Origin: Methanomassiliicoccales archaeon LGM-DZ1
GTDB lineage: Archaea > Thermoplasmatota > Thermoplasmata > Methanomassiliicoccales > Methanomethylophilaceae
Direction of reading: 5' to 3'
Length of the DNA: 64,000 nt
Assembly: GCA_030168595.1 (NCBI GenBank)
Contig: CP115556.1
Location: forward strand, 62,001 to 126,000
The notes beneath the pieces were generated by a model. That model had not been told where the DNA came from. It saw only the letters and a list, made by a program, of their open reading frames with translations, and searched no databases. The position numbers and the translations under genes are program-made. Shown here piece by piece: positions 27,223 to 36,284 of the stretch (within the stretch, counting starts at the first letter, position 1; every line of letters begins with the position of its first letter).

Positions 27223-28185
27223 TCACAGCCTGCTGGTGCGGAAGAACCCGGAGATCCCCTGCACCTCGATGCCGTGCTTCTGCCACACGTCGCAGATCAG
27301 GTTGATCCCCAGGGAATCCGAGGCCATGTGCCCTGATATGATCATGTTCATGTGGCACTTCCTGCATGCCTCGACGGCCGCCGTCGGGAAGTGCATCCCC
27401 ACGATGGTGCCGACGCCTGCCTTGGCCAGTTCCTCGTAGATGCCGTTGGGCCCGGAGGTGCCGCCGGTCATCTTCGCGATTATGCCGCCGCAGCGGGAGT
27501 TCCTGTCGCCTAGGACGATCTTCGGCGGGTCGTTGAGCTTGGCGAAATGCCTGAACTCCGGCTCGGTCAGCAGGAGGTCGATGATGTCGCCCAGCCTCTC
27601 GGGGCCGGCGTCATGGATCTTCTTCTCCAGGTACTCCTGCACCATGTTGTCCGCCGCCGAATGGACGTTGAACAGCGGGAAGTCCAGAAGTTCCGCCGTG
27701 TCGGCGGAGCGGTTGAAGTTGTCCCCTCCGACGTTGTAGAGGACCTCGTCCATGCGGGGCTTCATCAGGCCCTCGGCGACGTTGATGGGGACGCCGCAGT
27801 CGTGGTAGATGTCGGTCTGCATCCACATGACCTTCGGGAAGGGGTTCCTGGACCTGCCCAGGGGGTGGTGGGCGACGACGGCGTCGATCCTCTGCCCCTT
27901 CTCCCTAAGCCTGTCAGCCAGGAGGATCTCCGAGGGCGTGATGTCGATCCCCCAGAGGAAGCGCTCGGCGTCCTTCTCCTTGGCCTCGTCCTCCAGGCAG
28001 CCGAAGCGGCAGTCGTAGTAGGGGTTCCAGAGGCTCTCGGTGTCGAAGAGCTCCTTCTTATCGCCTTCGAGGGAGTCGAACTCCTTCTTCGCATCAGACA
28101 GGACCCTGTCCACCTCCGATCTGGGGCGGGGGTCGTGCTGCATGCCGGTCTCGATGGCAAGGCGGTATGCGTCGTAGATCTTCAT
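27223..28185 (-). CDS. NIF3-like protein (NGG1p-interacting factor 3 family)
   Basis: The 320-residue protein carries the metal-site histidines of this family in VVAHHPLGRS and IISGHMAS. Segments PINVAEGLM and NFNRSADTAELLDFPLFNVH fit NIF3 proteins of archaea. These form hexameric rings with a dinuclear metal site and are thought to be hydrolases or GTP cyclohydrolase-like proteins; the reaction here is unknown. A TATA-like TTATAAG about 29 nt upstream suggests a leaderless operon transcript continuing into cdc6 and the thiolation gene. Confidence 0.75.
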   Translation of the reverse strand: MKIYDAYRLAIETGMQHDPRPRSEVDRVLSDAKKEFDSLEGDKKELFDTESLWNPYYDCRFGCLEDEAKEKDAERFLWGIDITPSEILLADRLREKGQRIDAVVAHHPLGRSRNPFPKVMWMQTDIYHDCGVPINVAEGLMKPRMDEVLYNVGGDNFNRSADTAELLDFPLFNVHSAADNMVQEYLEKKIHDAGPERLGDIIDLLLTEPEFRHFAKLNDPPKIVLGDRNSRCGGIIAKMTGGTSGPNGIYEELAKAGVGTIVGMHFPTAAVEACRKCHMNMIISGHMASDSLGINLICDVWQKHGIEVQGISGFFRTSRL

Positions 28186-28233
28186 ATGAAGGGGGCGAGA
28201 GCGGGCGCGCTTATAACTGATTCGAACGCACGT

Positions 28234-28887
28234 TCAGTGCGTCCCGTTCGCAGGGTACTTCTTCCGGATGTAGTCGGCGAGGGGGTCCTTGGGCTTCTCG
28301 GGATGCGTCTTGGAGAGGTTCAGCTCCAGCTCCCCGAAGTCGTAGTTCCGGCAGAGCTCCATGAACATCGGCGTGTGCTTCGGGTCCGATGATATCAGGG
28401 CATCCTTCATCAGGAAGGCCGAGAGGCGGTGATCGGAGGCCCCCCAGTAGGTGGCCATGACGCAGAACTCGGTGATCATCCCGCACAGGAGGACGGTATC
28501 GCAGCCCATCGAACGGACGGCGTCCTCCAGGCAGGTGTTGAGGAAGGAGTTCATGTGGTATTTGTGGACGTATACGTCGTCCGGGCGGGCATCGATGCCG
28601 CTGACTATCGCATCGCCCTCGGCGGTGTTTCCGTCCATGTAGTGGGTGACCCCGTCGTAGAGGACGAAGATGACCTGCCTGCCGGCGGCATGGAACATAT
28701 CGACCGCCTTCGCGATGCCCTGAAGGTGCCTTCTACGTTCCTCCGTGAGGGCGGCGTCCGCTCCGGCGAAGAATTTGTTCTGCATGTCAACGACCACCAG
28801 GGCGAGGTCCCGCTCATCTTTCTCTGGCACAGCCCAATCAGACATGCGGATGGATGTTTCTGCCAATTGATAAGGATTGATGCGCAC
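28234..28887 (-). CDS. Isochorismatase-like cysteine hydrolase
   Basis: The catalytic triad of the family is visible: Asp in LVVVDMQNKF, Lys in VHKYHMNSF and Cys in MITEFCVMAT, with the preceding cis-peptide region. These enzymes hydrolyse amides or vinyl ethers, for example nicotinamide or isochorismate; substrate is not determinable. Length is 217 residues; an internal ATG at 28845 (MSDWAVPEK) is an equally good start. It diverges from rfcS. A short stem ACGCAC/GTGCGT (28226-28242) spans its stop codon. Confidence 0.85.
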   Translation of the reverse strand: MRINPYQLAETSIRMSDWAVPEKDERDLALVVVDMQNKFFAGADAALTEERRRHLQGIAKAVDMFHAAGRQVIFVLYDGVTHYMDGNTAEGDAIVSGIDARPDDVYVHKYHMNSFLNTCLEDAVRSMGCDTVLLCGMITEFCVMATYWGASDHRLSAFLMKDALISSDPKHTPMFMELCRNYDFGELELNLSKTHPEKPKDPLADYIRKKYPANGTH

Positions 28888-28950
28888 AACGCCGCATCAA
28901 CGCATCGCAATCGGGTCATCCTTTAATCTGAGAATCCCATAGGCCCCGGC

Positions 28951-29907
28951 ATGAACGAGATGTGGACAGAGAAGTACCGTCCGAAGACCCTGGACGAGGT
29001 CGTCGGCCAGAAGGACGTCACGACCAGGCTGAAAGGGTACGTGCAGTCGGGGAACATGTCGCATCTCATGTTCGCGGGCACTCCGGGCACCGGGAAGACC
29101 ACCTGCGCCCTGGCCCTCGCCAGGGAGCTCTTCGGCGACAACTGGAAAGGCAACTTCCTCGAGCTGAACGCCTCCGACGACCGCGGCATCGAGGTCGTCC
29201 GCGGCAAGATAAAGGATTTCGCGAGGGTGGCCCCCCTCGAGGGCGCCTCGTTCAAGATCATCTTCCTCGACGAATCCGATTCTCTCACCACCGATGCCCA
29301 GGGGGCCCTCAGGCGCACCATGGAGAAGTACTCCCGCACCTGCCGCTTCATCCTCTCCTGCAACTACGCTTCCAAGATCATCGCCCCCATACAGTCGAGG
29401 TGCGCGCTCTTCGTGTTCCGCCCCCTGCAGGACGCCGACGTCAGGGAGTTCCTGGAGAAGATCGTGAAGGAGGAGGGGCTGGAGGTCGACAGCGACGCCA
29501 TGGACACCCTCGTCTACATCTCGCGCGGCGATATGCGCCGGGCGGTCAACACCCTGCAGACCGCCGCCTCCATGGGTAGCAGGATCGATGCCGAGATCAT
29601 CTCGAAGGTGTCCGGCTCCGCTAATGAGGCCGATATCACCGAGATCGTCACCTCCGCGCTCGACGGGAAGTTCGTCGATGCGAGGAACAAGATGGACACG
29701 GTGATGATCGAGTACGGCCTCTCCGGGCAGGAGATCATCAAGCAGATCCACGGCTCCGTCCTCAAGCTGCCGCTCGAGATGAGGGACAAGGTCCGCTTGA
29801 TCGACAGGATCGGGGAGATAGAGTTCAGGCTCATCGAGGGGTCCAACGAGCGCATACAGCTCGAGGCCCTCCTGGCCTACCTAGTCATGGCCGGCGGGAA
29901 GGCATGA
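28951..29907 (+). CDS. rfcS: Replication factor C small subunit
   Basis: The 318-residue AAA+ clamp-loader subunit opens with WTEKYRPKTLDEVVGQ, followed by Walker A GTPGTGKTTCALAL, DExx box FLDESDSLT, the SRC motif QSRCALFVFRP, and the C-terminal collar domain. With RFC-L it loads PCNA onto primed DNA. A TATA-like CTTTAATC lies about 28 nt upstream, so the message is likely leaderless. It is followed after 48 nt by a DnaQ-like exonuclease gene on the same strand. Confidence 0.96.
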   Translation: MNEMWTEKYRPKTLDEVVGQKDVTTRLKGYVQSGNMSHLMFAGTPGTGKTTCALALARELFGDNWKGNFLELNASDDRGIEVVRGKIKDFARVAPLEGASFKIIFLDESDSLTTDAQGALRRTMEKYSRTCRFILSCNYASKIIAPIQSRCALFVFRPLQDADVREFLEKIVKEEGLEVDSDAMDTLVYISRGDMRRAVNTLQTAASMGSRIDAEIISKVSGSANEADITEIVTSALDGKFVDARNKMDTVMIEYGLSGQEIIKQIHGSVLKLPLEMRDKVRLIDRIGEIEFRLIEGSNERIQLEALLAYLVMAGGKA

Positions 29908-29955
29908 GGCGTCCCTGCGAGCATCCATCTACAGCATTCCTCTTGCCTGGCACAT

Positions 29956-30642
29956 ATGTCTGAGTTCAATCTTGACGGATTCGGCCCTGACGGCCCCGAC
30001 AGGATCCTGGTGCTTGATACCGAGACCACCGGCCTGGACGGAGGCCCCGACGGCCCCGGCGATTCCGCCCACCGCGACCTGGTGGTAGATATCGGGATCT
30101 GCGAGGCATGCCTGTCGACGGGAGAGGTCAGGGAGGTCTACTCATCGATCGTCGGTTACGACACCGACGAATGGCCTGACTCCCTGAGGAACTCATGGAT
30201 CTTCCAGAACACCGACCTCACCGTGGAGGCCGTCCGCGATGCGGAGCCGTTCGGAGCGGTCAGGAAGCAGGTGGCCGCCAAAATCCGCGGGAGGTGGCTG
30301 ACTACCTACAATGTCCGCTTCGACCTCGACAAGTTCCTCTACAGGGACCCATGGGACTTCAGGGGGATGTTCAACGAGTGCAGGGACATCATGTTCTCGG
30401 CGGCGGACGCTTTCAAGATCCCCTTGCCCGATGCCCGGCTCGAGACGGAGTTCCAGAAGTACGCATATCCGAAACTGGACTATTCGTATGCGAAGCTGTT
30501 CCCGGATTCCGACCCTGCCGGCATCATGGGGGTCCAGGACCACCGCGCCCTGTCGGATGCCAAGGTGGCGTCGTACGTGATGCTCAAGCTGCATTCCGAG
30601 GGGCTCTACAGCCCTATGGACATGCGCGGACGCTACTGCTGA
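29956..30642 (+). CDS. DnaQ-like (DEDD) 3'-5' exonuclease
   Basis: The 228-residue protein has all three exonuclease motifs: Exo I LVLDTETTGLDG (DxE), Exo II TYNVRFDLDKFL, and Exo III VQDHRALSDAKVA (H-x3-SD). It therefore should be active on DNA or RNA 3' ends. Its place right after rfcS suggests a link to replication or repair, but no polymerase is present. A homologous protein lacking the catalytic residues is encoded at 42754. It converges with the P-type ATPase gene. Confidence 0.85.
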   Translation: MSEFNLDGFGPDGPDRILVLDTETTGLDGGPDGPGDSAHRDLVVDIGICEACLSTGEVREVYSSIVGYDTDEWPDSLRNSWIFQNTDLTVEAVRDAEPFGAVRKQVAAKIRGRWLTTYNVRFDLDKFLYRDPWDFRGMFNECRDIMFSAADAFKIPLPDARLETEFQKYAYPKLDYSYAKLFPDSDPAGIMGVQDHRALSDAKVASYVMLKLHSEGLYSPMDMRGRYC

Positions 30643-30650
30643 TCCGAGCC

Positions 30651-33242
30651 TCACTCGTCCTCGACATCCTCGGAGGAGAGCTTCTCGGCCTCCTTCCTGA
30701 AGTTCCGGTCAAGGATGACCCTTATCCACCCGTCGAACGCATCGGTTATCCTGTCCAGTTTCTTCCCCCTGAGGATCAGGAACGTCACGATGAACCATGC
30801 TATCGCGGCGGCGATGATTATCAGCCACTGCTCGAGCGGGAACATGAAGAGCGAGGTCACCCTGATGCAGATCATCGGCACGAAGCAGAGCGCGGCGAGC
30901 AGGAAGAGCATGAGGACGGCCAGGACCTGGGGCTTCCTGTCGGTCGTGGGCTCCCCGTCGACGGAGAGCTTCCTGCACACGGGGAAGAGGAGGAACGTCT
31001 GCATTATGCCGGCGACTATGAGGAAATAGACCATGGCGCTGGAGGACACCGCGTGCTCCCAGCTGCTGTCGTCCTGCTTTATCTCCAGCTTGTCCAGCAG
31101 GGCGTCCCTGGTGAGGTCCACCGAGTCCATCATGTCCGCGACGGCGCTCTCGAACCCGGAGCTGCCGACGAACCCGCACCATCCGAAGTAGCAGTAGATG
31201 AACAGCGCGAAGACCGTCGTCGTCACGGCCGTCGGCAGGACATAGCGTATGACCTTTGGCAGGACCAGGTCCCGGTTGTCGGACGGCTTGGCCCAGATGG
31301 TCATGAAGAAGGCCATGATTGAGACGGTCAGCAGGGCGTAGAGGGTGTTCTGTATCGGCAGCATCGGCGTCCTGTTGAGGCAGATCAGCAGCACCAGGAC
31401 GATGAAGGCCAGCGTGAAGTTCCTCATCAGGTAGAGCCTGAGGATGTCCCTCATGCCGGTGACCACCCTCTTCCCCTCGACGATTGCCTGGGGAAGGGCC
31501 CTGAAGTTGTCGTTCATCAGCACCATGTCGGCGACGCTGCGGGCCGCCCCGCTCCCGCTCTGGACGGCGACCCCGACCTGGGCCTTCTTGATGGAGCGGA
31601 CGTCGTTGATCCCGTCCCCGACCATGGCCACGTACCTGCCCTGGCGCCTCAGGGAGTCCACCACCTGCTCCTTCTGTTCGGGGCGCATGCGCCCGAAGAT
31701 GTTGGTCTCGAGAGCAGTTTTATCGAAATCCTCGGGGGACATGGCGGCGAGCTTCTCGCCGGAGATTATCTTCCTCTCGCCGGGGATCTCCGCGATCTTG
31801 AAGATGGCGTCCACGGTCTCCGGGTCGTCGCCCGAGATGACCTTGATGTCGATGCCGGCCTCGGTGAACGATTGTATGATCTCCTTGCAGTCCGGGCGGA
31901 CCTCGTCGGAGATGGAGACCACGGCGATGACCTCGAGGGAATCCGGCAGCGATATGTCGTCGCCCTCATGCAGCTTCCCGCCGTGCCCGGAGAAGAACAC
32001 CACGGACCTGAGCCCCCTGCCGGCGAGCGCGGACAGCCTCTCCTCGATGCCCTCGGGGTTGGAGGCGCGGTCCCTGAGGAACGGCCAGGCACCGACGACG
32101 ACGGTGTCGTAAGAATCCCCGTTCCTCACCCTCACGGCGCTGAACTTCCTGTCCGAGGAGAACTGGACCTCATCGTCGAGCTGGCATTCCGTCTTCCCGA
32201 ACTTCTCCTCCACGGCGATGACCGTTTTGTTCCTGCTCCCGGTGGAGGATACGAACTCCCGGATGAGGCGGTCGGTGCCCTCGCGGTCGGGCGATATGTA
32301 CTCTATGCCGTCGAAAACGAGGCGGTTGGTGGTTATGGTCCCGGTCTTGTCCATGCAGACGGTGTCCACATGGCTCATGCTCTCGACGGAACTGGAGTTC
32401 TGAAGCAGGACGCCGGTGTCCGCCATCCGCACGGACGCGATCATGTAGTTCAGCGTGATGAGCAGGAAAAGGGCTATGGGCACGATGTCCAGGATGATGA
32501 CGGCCGACCTGAGGGAGTCGACCACGTCGTTGTCCCTGAAGAAGGACAGGATGAGCTCCACGAAGAGCAGGATGAACGCCAGCGCCATGAGGAACTCGGT
32601 GACGGTGTTGGTCTCGATCTGCAGCGGGGTCTTCTTCTTCTCGAACTTCTTGGCCGCGCGGGTCATCTTGGACGAGAAGGTCCCGGCGCCTACCTTGGTG
32701 ACCTCGTACCAGCATTCGCCGGTGACGCAGTATGAACCAGAGAGCACCTCGTCGCCGACATGCTTCCTGCGGGTGCTGGACTCCCCGGTGAGCAGGGACT
32801 CGTCCATCTCCATCATGCGCTCTTCTGCGACGGTCCCGTCGACCTGCGCCTGGTCCCCGGGCCCCATGTGGACGATGTCGCCGATGACGATCTCGGAACG
32901 GTCGACGGTCTTCTCGGCGCCGTCCCTGAGGACGGTGACCGTCGGGCGCATCAGGACCGCGATCTTGTCCAGGCGGTGCTTGGCGCGCATCTCCTGGACG
33001 GTGGAGACCAGGACGTTGAAGGCGATGATGCCGACGGCCGCCACGGAATTGATGTAGTCGGGCTTCTCCGGCAGGACGATCAGGAGGGCGCCCAGGACGA
33101 ACAGGATGATGTTGAAGGGGGTGATGAGGTTCTGGAGGAAGATGGAGAGGTAGCTCCTGCTCCCTTTCTCCTTCTCGTTGTTGCCCTGTCCCGCCTTCCT
33201 TCTTCTGGCTGCCTCCTCAGAGGTCAGACCGTTCGGCCGCAT
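30651..33242 (-). CDS. P-type cation-transporting ATPase
   Basis: At 863 residues this has the ordered P-type motifs: actuator TGES in DESLLTGESST, phosphorylation site CMDKTGTITTN, nucleotide site KFSAVRV, and hinge MVGDGINDVRSIKKA. Ten membrane segments are visible, four before and six after the large loop. The motif in helix 4 reads DIVPIALFLLI, without the acidic residue of classical Ca2+ pumps (PEGL). Overall it resembles the CtpE/CtpF-like group of prokaryotic pumps. The ion is unknown. It is monocistronic with a TATA-like TATTATATG upstream. Confidence 0.9.
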   Translation of the reverse strand: MRPNGLTSEEAARRRKAGQGNNEKEKGSRSYLSIFLQNLITPFNIILFVLGALLIVLPEKPDYINSVAAVGIIAFNVLVSTVQEMRAKHRLDKIAVLMRPTVTVLRDGAEKTVDRSEIVIGDIVHMGPGDQAQVDGTVAEERMMEMDESLLTGESSTRRKHVGDEVLSGSYCVTGECWYEVTKVGAGTFSSKMTRAAKKFEKKKTPLQIETNTVTEFLMALAFILLFVELILSFFRDNDVVDSLRSAVIILDIVPIALFLLITLNYMIASVRMADTGVLLQNSSSVESMSHVDTVCMDKTGTITTNRLVFDGIEYISPDREGTDRLIREFVSSTGSRNKTVIAVEEKFGKTECQLDDEVQFSSDRKFSAVRVRNGDSYDTVVVGAWPFLRDRASNPEGIEERLSALAGRGLRSVVFFSGHGGKLHEGDDISLPDSLEVIAVVSISDEVRPDCKEIIQSFTEAGIDIKVISGDDPETVDAIFKIAEIPGERKIISGEKLAAMSPEDFDKTALETNIFGRMRPEQKEQVVDSLRRQGRYVAMVGDGINDVRSIKKAQVGVAVQSGSGAARSVADMVLMNDNFRALPQAIVEGKRVVTGMRDILRLYLMRNFTLAFIVLVLLICLNRTPMLPIQNTLYALLTVSIMAFFMTIWAKPSDNRDLVLPKVIRYVLPTAVTTTVFALFIYCYFGWCGFVGSSGFESAVADMMDSVDLTRDALLDKLEIKQDDSSWEHAVSSSAMVYFLIVAGIMQTFLLFPVCRKLSVDGEPTTDRKPQVLAVLMLFLLAALCFVPMICIRVTSLFMFPLEQWLIIIAAAIAWFIVTFLILRGKKLDRITDAFDGWIRVILDRNFRKEAEKLSSEDVEDE

Positions 33243-33320
33243 GCGTCGATGAAGTCACGAAAGGTTCTTAATATGTTCGCATGCGGGCGCATATAATAGA
33301 GGGAGGAGGCGGGGCCCCCC

Positions 33321-36284
33321 TCAGCGGAGCATCTCGCGCGCCCGCTCCGCGATCGCCTCCATCGGGAGCGGGTCGAACTCCTCGGTCCTCCCCTGTGCCA
33401 GCCACTGTATGAAGCACTTCACGCGGTGGCCGGGGTACACGCTCTCGGCGACATGCGCGTAGACGCTCACCTGCATCCTGTACTCCCCGGCGCTGCCTGC
33501 GCCTGCGTCGCTCTTCCAGTCGTGGACCTCCACCGTTTGCCCGTCGAAGGCTATGAGGTCCATGGTGCCCATGAGGGTCGCCCGCATCCCCTGGGAGTCC
33601 AGGGGGAGGGAGCAGTCGATCTCCGCCTGGATCTCCATGCCCCTGCTCTTTATGCCGTCGATTATCTTCCTGGCGGCCGCCGTCTCCGGGTACTTCTCGA
33701 AGACGTCCTGCCCGACCTCCAGCCCATCGGCCATCATCTCGATGTACTTGTGGACGGCCGTCCCGTAGGCCATCCCGCCTCCGGACCTCTTCGCGCCGTC
33801 CGCTCCGTCGGATACCGGGACGTCCGTCCCGGCGACGGTCCTGAGTATGTCGTGCACGGGGACGATGAGGCGCCTCTGCCTCATCTCCGGGACGGCCGGC
33901 ATCTCCGCCGGGACGGGAGGCCCGCGCACGGGGGCCGGGGCGGAGCCTTCCTCCAGGGACCTGGCCGCCGTGGCGGTCCCGGACCCGATCATGCCTTCCA
34001 GGAACTTCGAGTTGGAGCCTATGACCGTGACGTACTGCATCGCGCGGGAGACCGCGACGAAGAACAGCCTGCGCTCCTCGCCGTAATCTTTGGTCTGGCA
34101 CTTCTTCATCAGGAAGGTCTTCCATGAGTCCTCGATGAGCATCGAGCCGTTGGATTCCTCGATGCATCTGCCGCACCTGATGCCGAGCAGCGGGCTGTAC
34201 GTGAACATCGAATCGTCCCCGCGGGTGCTGGGGAAGGTGCCCCTGTTCACGTACGGGATGATCACGATGGGATATTCCAGGCCCTTGGACTTGTGCATGG
34301 TCTGGATCGTCACCGCGTCCTCGCCCTGGACCCCGTCGACAGGATACGTGGTCCCGTTCTTGATGCCGTCCTCGATGAGCCCGATGACGTCGGAGATGGT
34401 CATGAGCGAGCCCTCGTGGCTTCTGGATATGACGGTGGTCAGCGCCTGGGTCATATCGTTGTTCAGGCCGTAGAAGGAGAAGACCGCTGAGATGAGGTCG
34501 GTTATGCGCCTCCTCTTCCCGAGGAGCATCCTCCTCTTGTCGCGGTATCCCGCCATGGCCTCCGCGGCCTCGGGGCTCCTCGTCTCGCCTTCCCCGAGGC
34601 GCCCGATCATGGAGGTTATGTCGCGGGCGGAGTAGCCGTCGAAGGCGAGCACCGCCCCGATGCCCCATCTGTCCTCCGGATCGTTGATGTACCTGAGCCA
34701 GGCGAGGAGGATCTTCCCCTCTTCCGTGGACATGATCTCCATCTCCCCCTGCAGGAACGCCGGGATCCCGCGCTCCCTGCACATCCTGTAGACTTCGCGG
34801 CATCCGGAGGATGTCCTGCAGAGGACGGCGATGTCCCGGTAGCTCGCGGGGCGCAGGATGCGAGTCTTCCCCTGCCTGACGCGGACCATGGTGCTCCCGT
34901 TCGTGTACCCGATGATGCGTTCGACGGTCTCCTTCCCGCTGTCGCCGCTCACGGCGTATTCAACGCGGGAATATTTCCTGGATTCATCATCATCCCAATC
35001 CGGCCTTATCTTCGTGATCCCCTCCGTATCGGGCCGGTCTTCTTTGCTGGCGGCCAGGCTCAGGGTCGCGAACGCCGCGTCTATGACCGCGGCCGAGCTG
35101 CGGTAGCTGACCAGCAGAGGGCGGGTCCTGACCTCCCCTATATCGAAGGCCACCCTCCCGTGCTTCCCGTCGTCGAGGAACTCCCTGTATTTCCTCAGGC
35201 GCTCCCCGAACTTCCTTATGTTCTCGATGCTGACGTACCTGAACCCGTAGATCCCCTGCTTCCAGTCGCCGACGGCGCAGAGGTTAGGCTCTTTCAGGGA
35301 CATCATGGAGATCATAAGCTGGTTCCCGTTGGTGTCCTGGAACTCGTCCACGATGAGGTACCTGCAGCGCATCCTCTCCCGGGTCTCGGAGTCGCTGTAC
35401 AGGACGGCGAAGGCGAAGACGGAGGCGAGCCCGAAGGTCAGGCGGTCCTCCGCGCACGACCTGCGGATGAACTCGTAGTAAACGTCGTGCACGGCGCGGA
35501 TGAGCTCGGACCTGTCGTCGGCGGCCGCCAGCGGGATGAGCGTTGCGATATCGAAGCCGCTCCCTCCGGGGGCGGCGGACGGCATGCGCCCGAAGCGCTC
35601 CCTGTCCTTGGATTCTATGCTGCCGGGGTCCAGTTTCGATGCCTTCTCCACGTCGCCGATCAGGTCCCTGTCCCCGTCCGCGCTGAACCACCTGCCGATG
35701 CCGTCCGGTTCGGCCCGGGCGGGGGAGAGCGGCATCGTGCCGCGCGCCATCAGCTTGCAGATGAGCCTGTACACCCCTTCGGGATCGGCGGCCATCAGCG
35801 GCGCGGTGCGCGGATAGGAGGCGCCGTTCTCGTCCAGGAACCTGTCCAGGATGCGGCCGAAGAACCTGGCGTTCAGGGCATCGTTCTCGGTTATCGAAGC
35901 GTTGGACGTCAGGCGCTCCCCGCAGCGGAAGAACTTTCCGACGGCGGAAGGGGCGGCCTTGACCACGGCCAGGCAGTAGGAGTCGAAGGTCTGTATGCGC
36001 ATGCCGTTGGCCAGCGTCTTCAGCCGGGTGTGTTCCGCGGCGCCGATCTCCTTCCCGGCGAACATGGAATCTATCTCCGAGGAGAGCCTCTCGCGCATCT
36101 CGGCGGCGGCGTTGCGGGTGAAGGTGAGCATCATCACGTCCGACGGGCCGATGTCCTTCCTCCTGAGTATGTTCAGGCATCTCGCGATGACGGTGTGGGT
36201 CTTGCCCGTTCCCGGTCCCGCGTCGACGACCGTCAGGCCGTCGGTCTCGTTCGCGATCTTCTCCTGGGACTCATCGAGCTTCAT
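33321..36284 (-). CDS. UvrD-family helicase-nuclease (AddA-like)
   Basis: The conserved protein starts at ATG 36284 (MKLDESQEKIAN) and has 987 residues. Superfamily 1 helicase motifs appear in order: Walker A GPGTGKTHTVIARC, DEFQDTN, GDWKQGIYGFR, TMHKSKGLEYP and FVAVSRA. A C-terminal PD-(D/E)xK nuclease shows GTAVHKYIEMM, LMGTMDLIAFDG and VEVHDWKSD. This is the AddA plan: 3'-5' helicase plus nuclease for processing double-strand ends. It overlaps the upstream nuclease gene by 4 bp (ATGA), giving an AddB-AddA unit. Such a pair is uncommon in archaea, which mostly use HerA-NurA with Mre11-Rad50. Confidence 0.88.
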   Translation of the reverse strand: MKLDESQEKIANETDGLTVVDAGPGTGKTHTVIARCLNILRRKDIGPSDVMMLTFTRNAAAEMRERLSSEIDSMFAGKEIGAAEHTRLKTLANGMRIQTFDSYCLAVVKAAPSAVGKFFRCGERLTSNASITENDALNARFFGRILDRFLDENGASYPRTAPLMAADPEGVYRLICKLMARGTMPLSPARAEPDGIGRWFSADGDRDLIGDVEKASKLDPGSIESKDRERFGRMPSAAPGGSGFDIATLIPLAAADDRSELIRAVHDVYYEFIRRSCAEDRLTFGLASVFAFAVLYSDSETRERMRCRYLIVDEFQDTNGNQLMISMMSLKEPNLCAVGDWKQGIYGFRYVSIENIRKFGERLRKYREFLDDGKHGRVAFDIGEVRTRPLLVSYRSSAAVIDAAFATLSLAASKEDRPDTEGITKIRPDWDDDESRKYSRVEYAVSGDSGKETVERIIGYTNGSTMVRVRQGKTRILRPASYRDIAVLCRTSSGCREVYRMCRERGIPAFLQGEMEIMSTEEGKILLAWLRYINDPEDRWGIGAVLAFDGYSARDITSMIGRLGEGETRSPEAAEAMAGYRDKRRMLLGKRRRITDLISAVFSFYGLNNDMTQALTTVISRSHEGSLMTISDVIGLIEDGIKNGTTYPVDGVQGEDAVTIQTMHKSKGLEYPIVIIPYVNRGTFPSTRGDDSMFTYSPLLGIRCGRCIEESNGSMLIEDSWKTFLMKKCQTKDYGEERRLFFVAVSRAMQYVTVIGSNSKFLEGMIGSGTATAARSLEEGSAPAPVRGPPVPAEMPAVPEMRQRRLIVPVHDILRTVAGTDVPVSDGADGAKRSGGGMAYGTAVHKYIEMMADGLEVGQDVFEKYPETAAARKIIDGIKSRGMEIQAEIDCSLPLDSQGMRATLMGTMDLIAFDGQTVEVHDWKSDAGAGSAGEYRMQVSVYAHVAESVYPGHRVKCFIQWLAQGRTEEFDPLPMEAIAERAREMLR

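Noticed and set aside
27222-28233. A replication origin near cdc6
   Set aside because: No ORB-like repeats or AT-rich unwinding element are visible; cdc6 lies inside an operon with 1-4 bp junctions.
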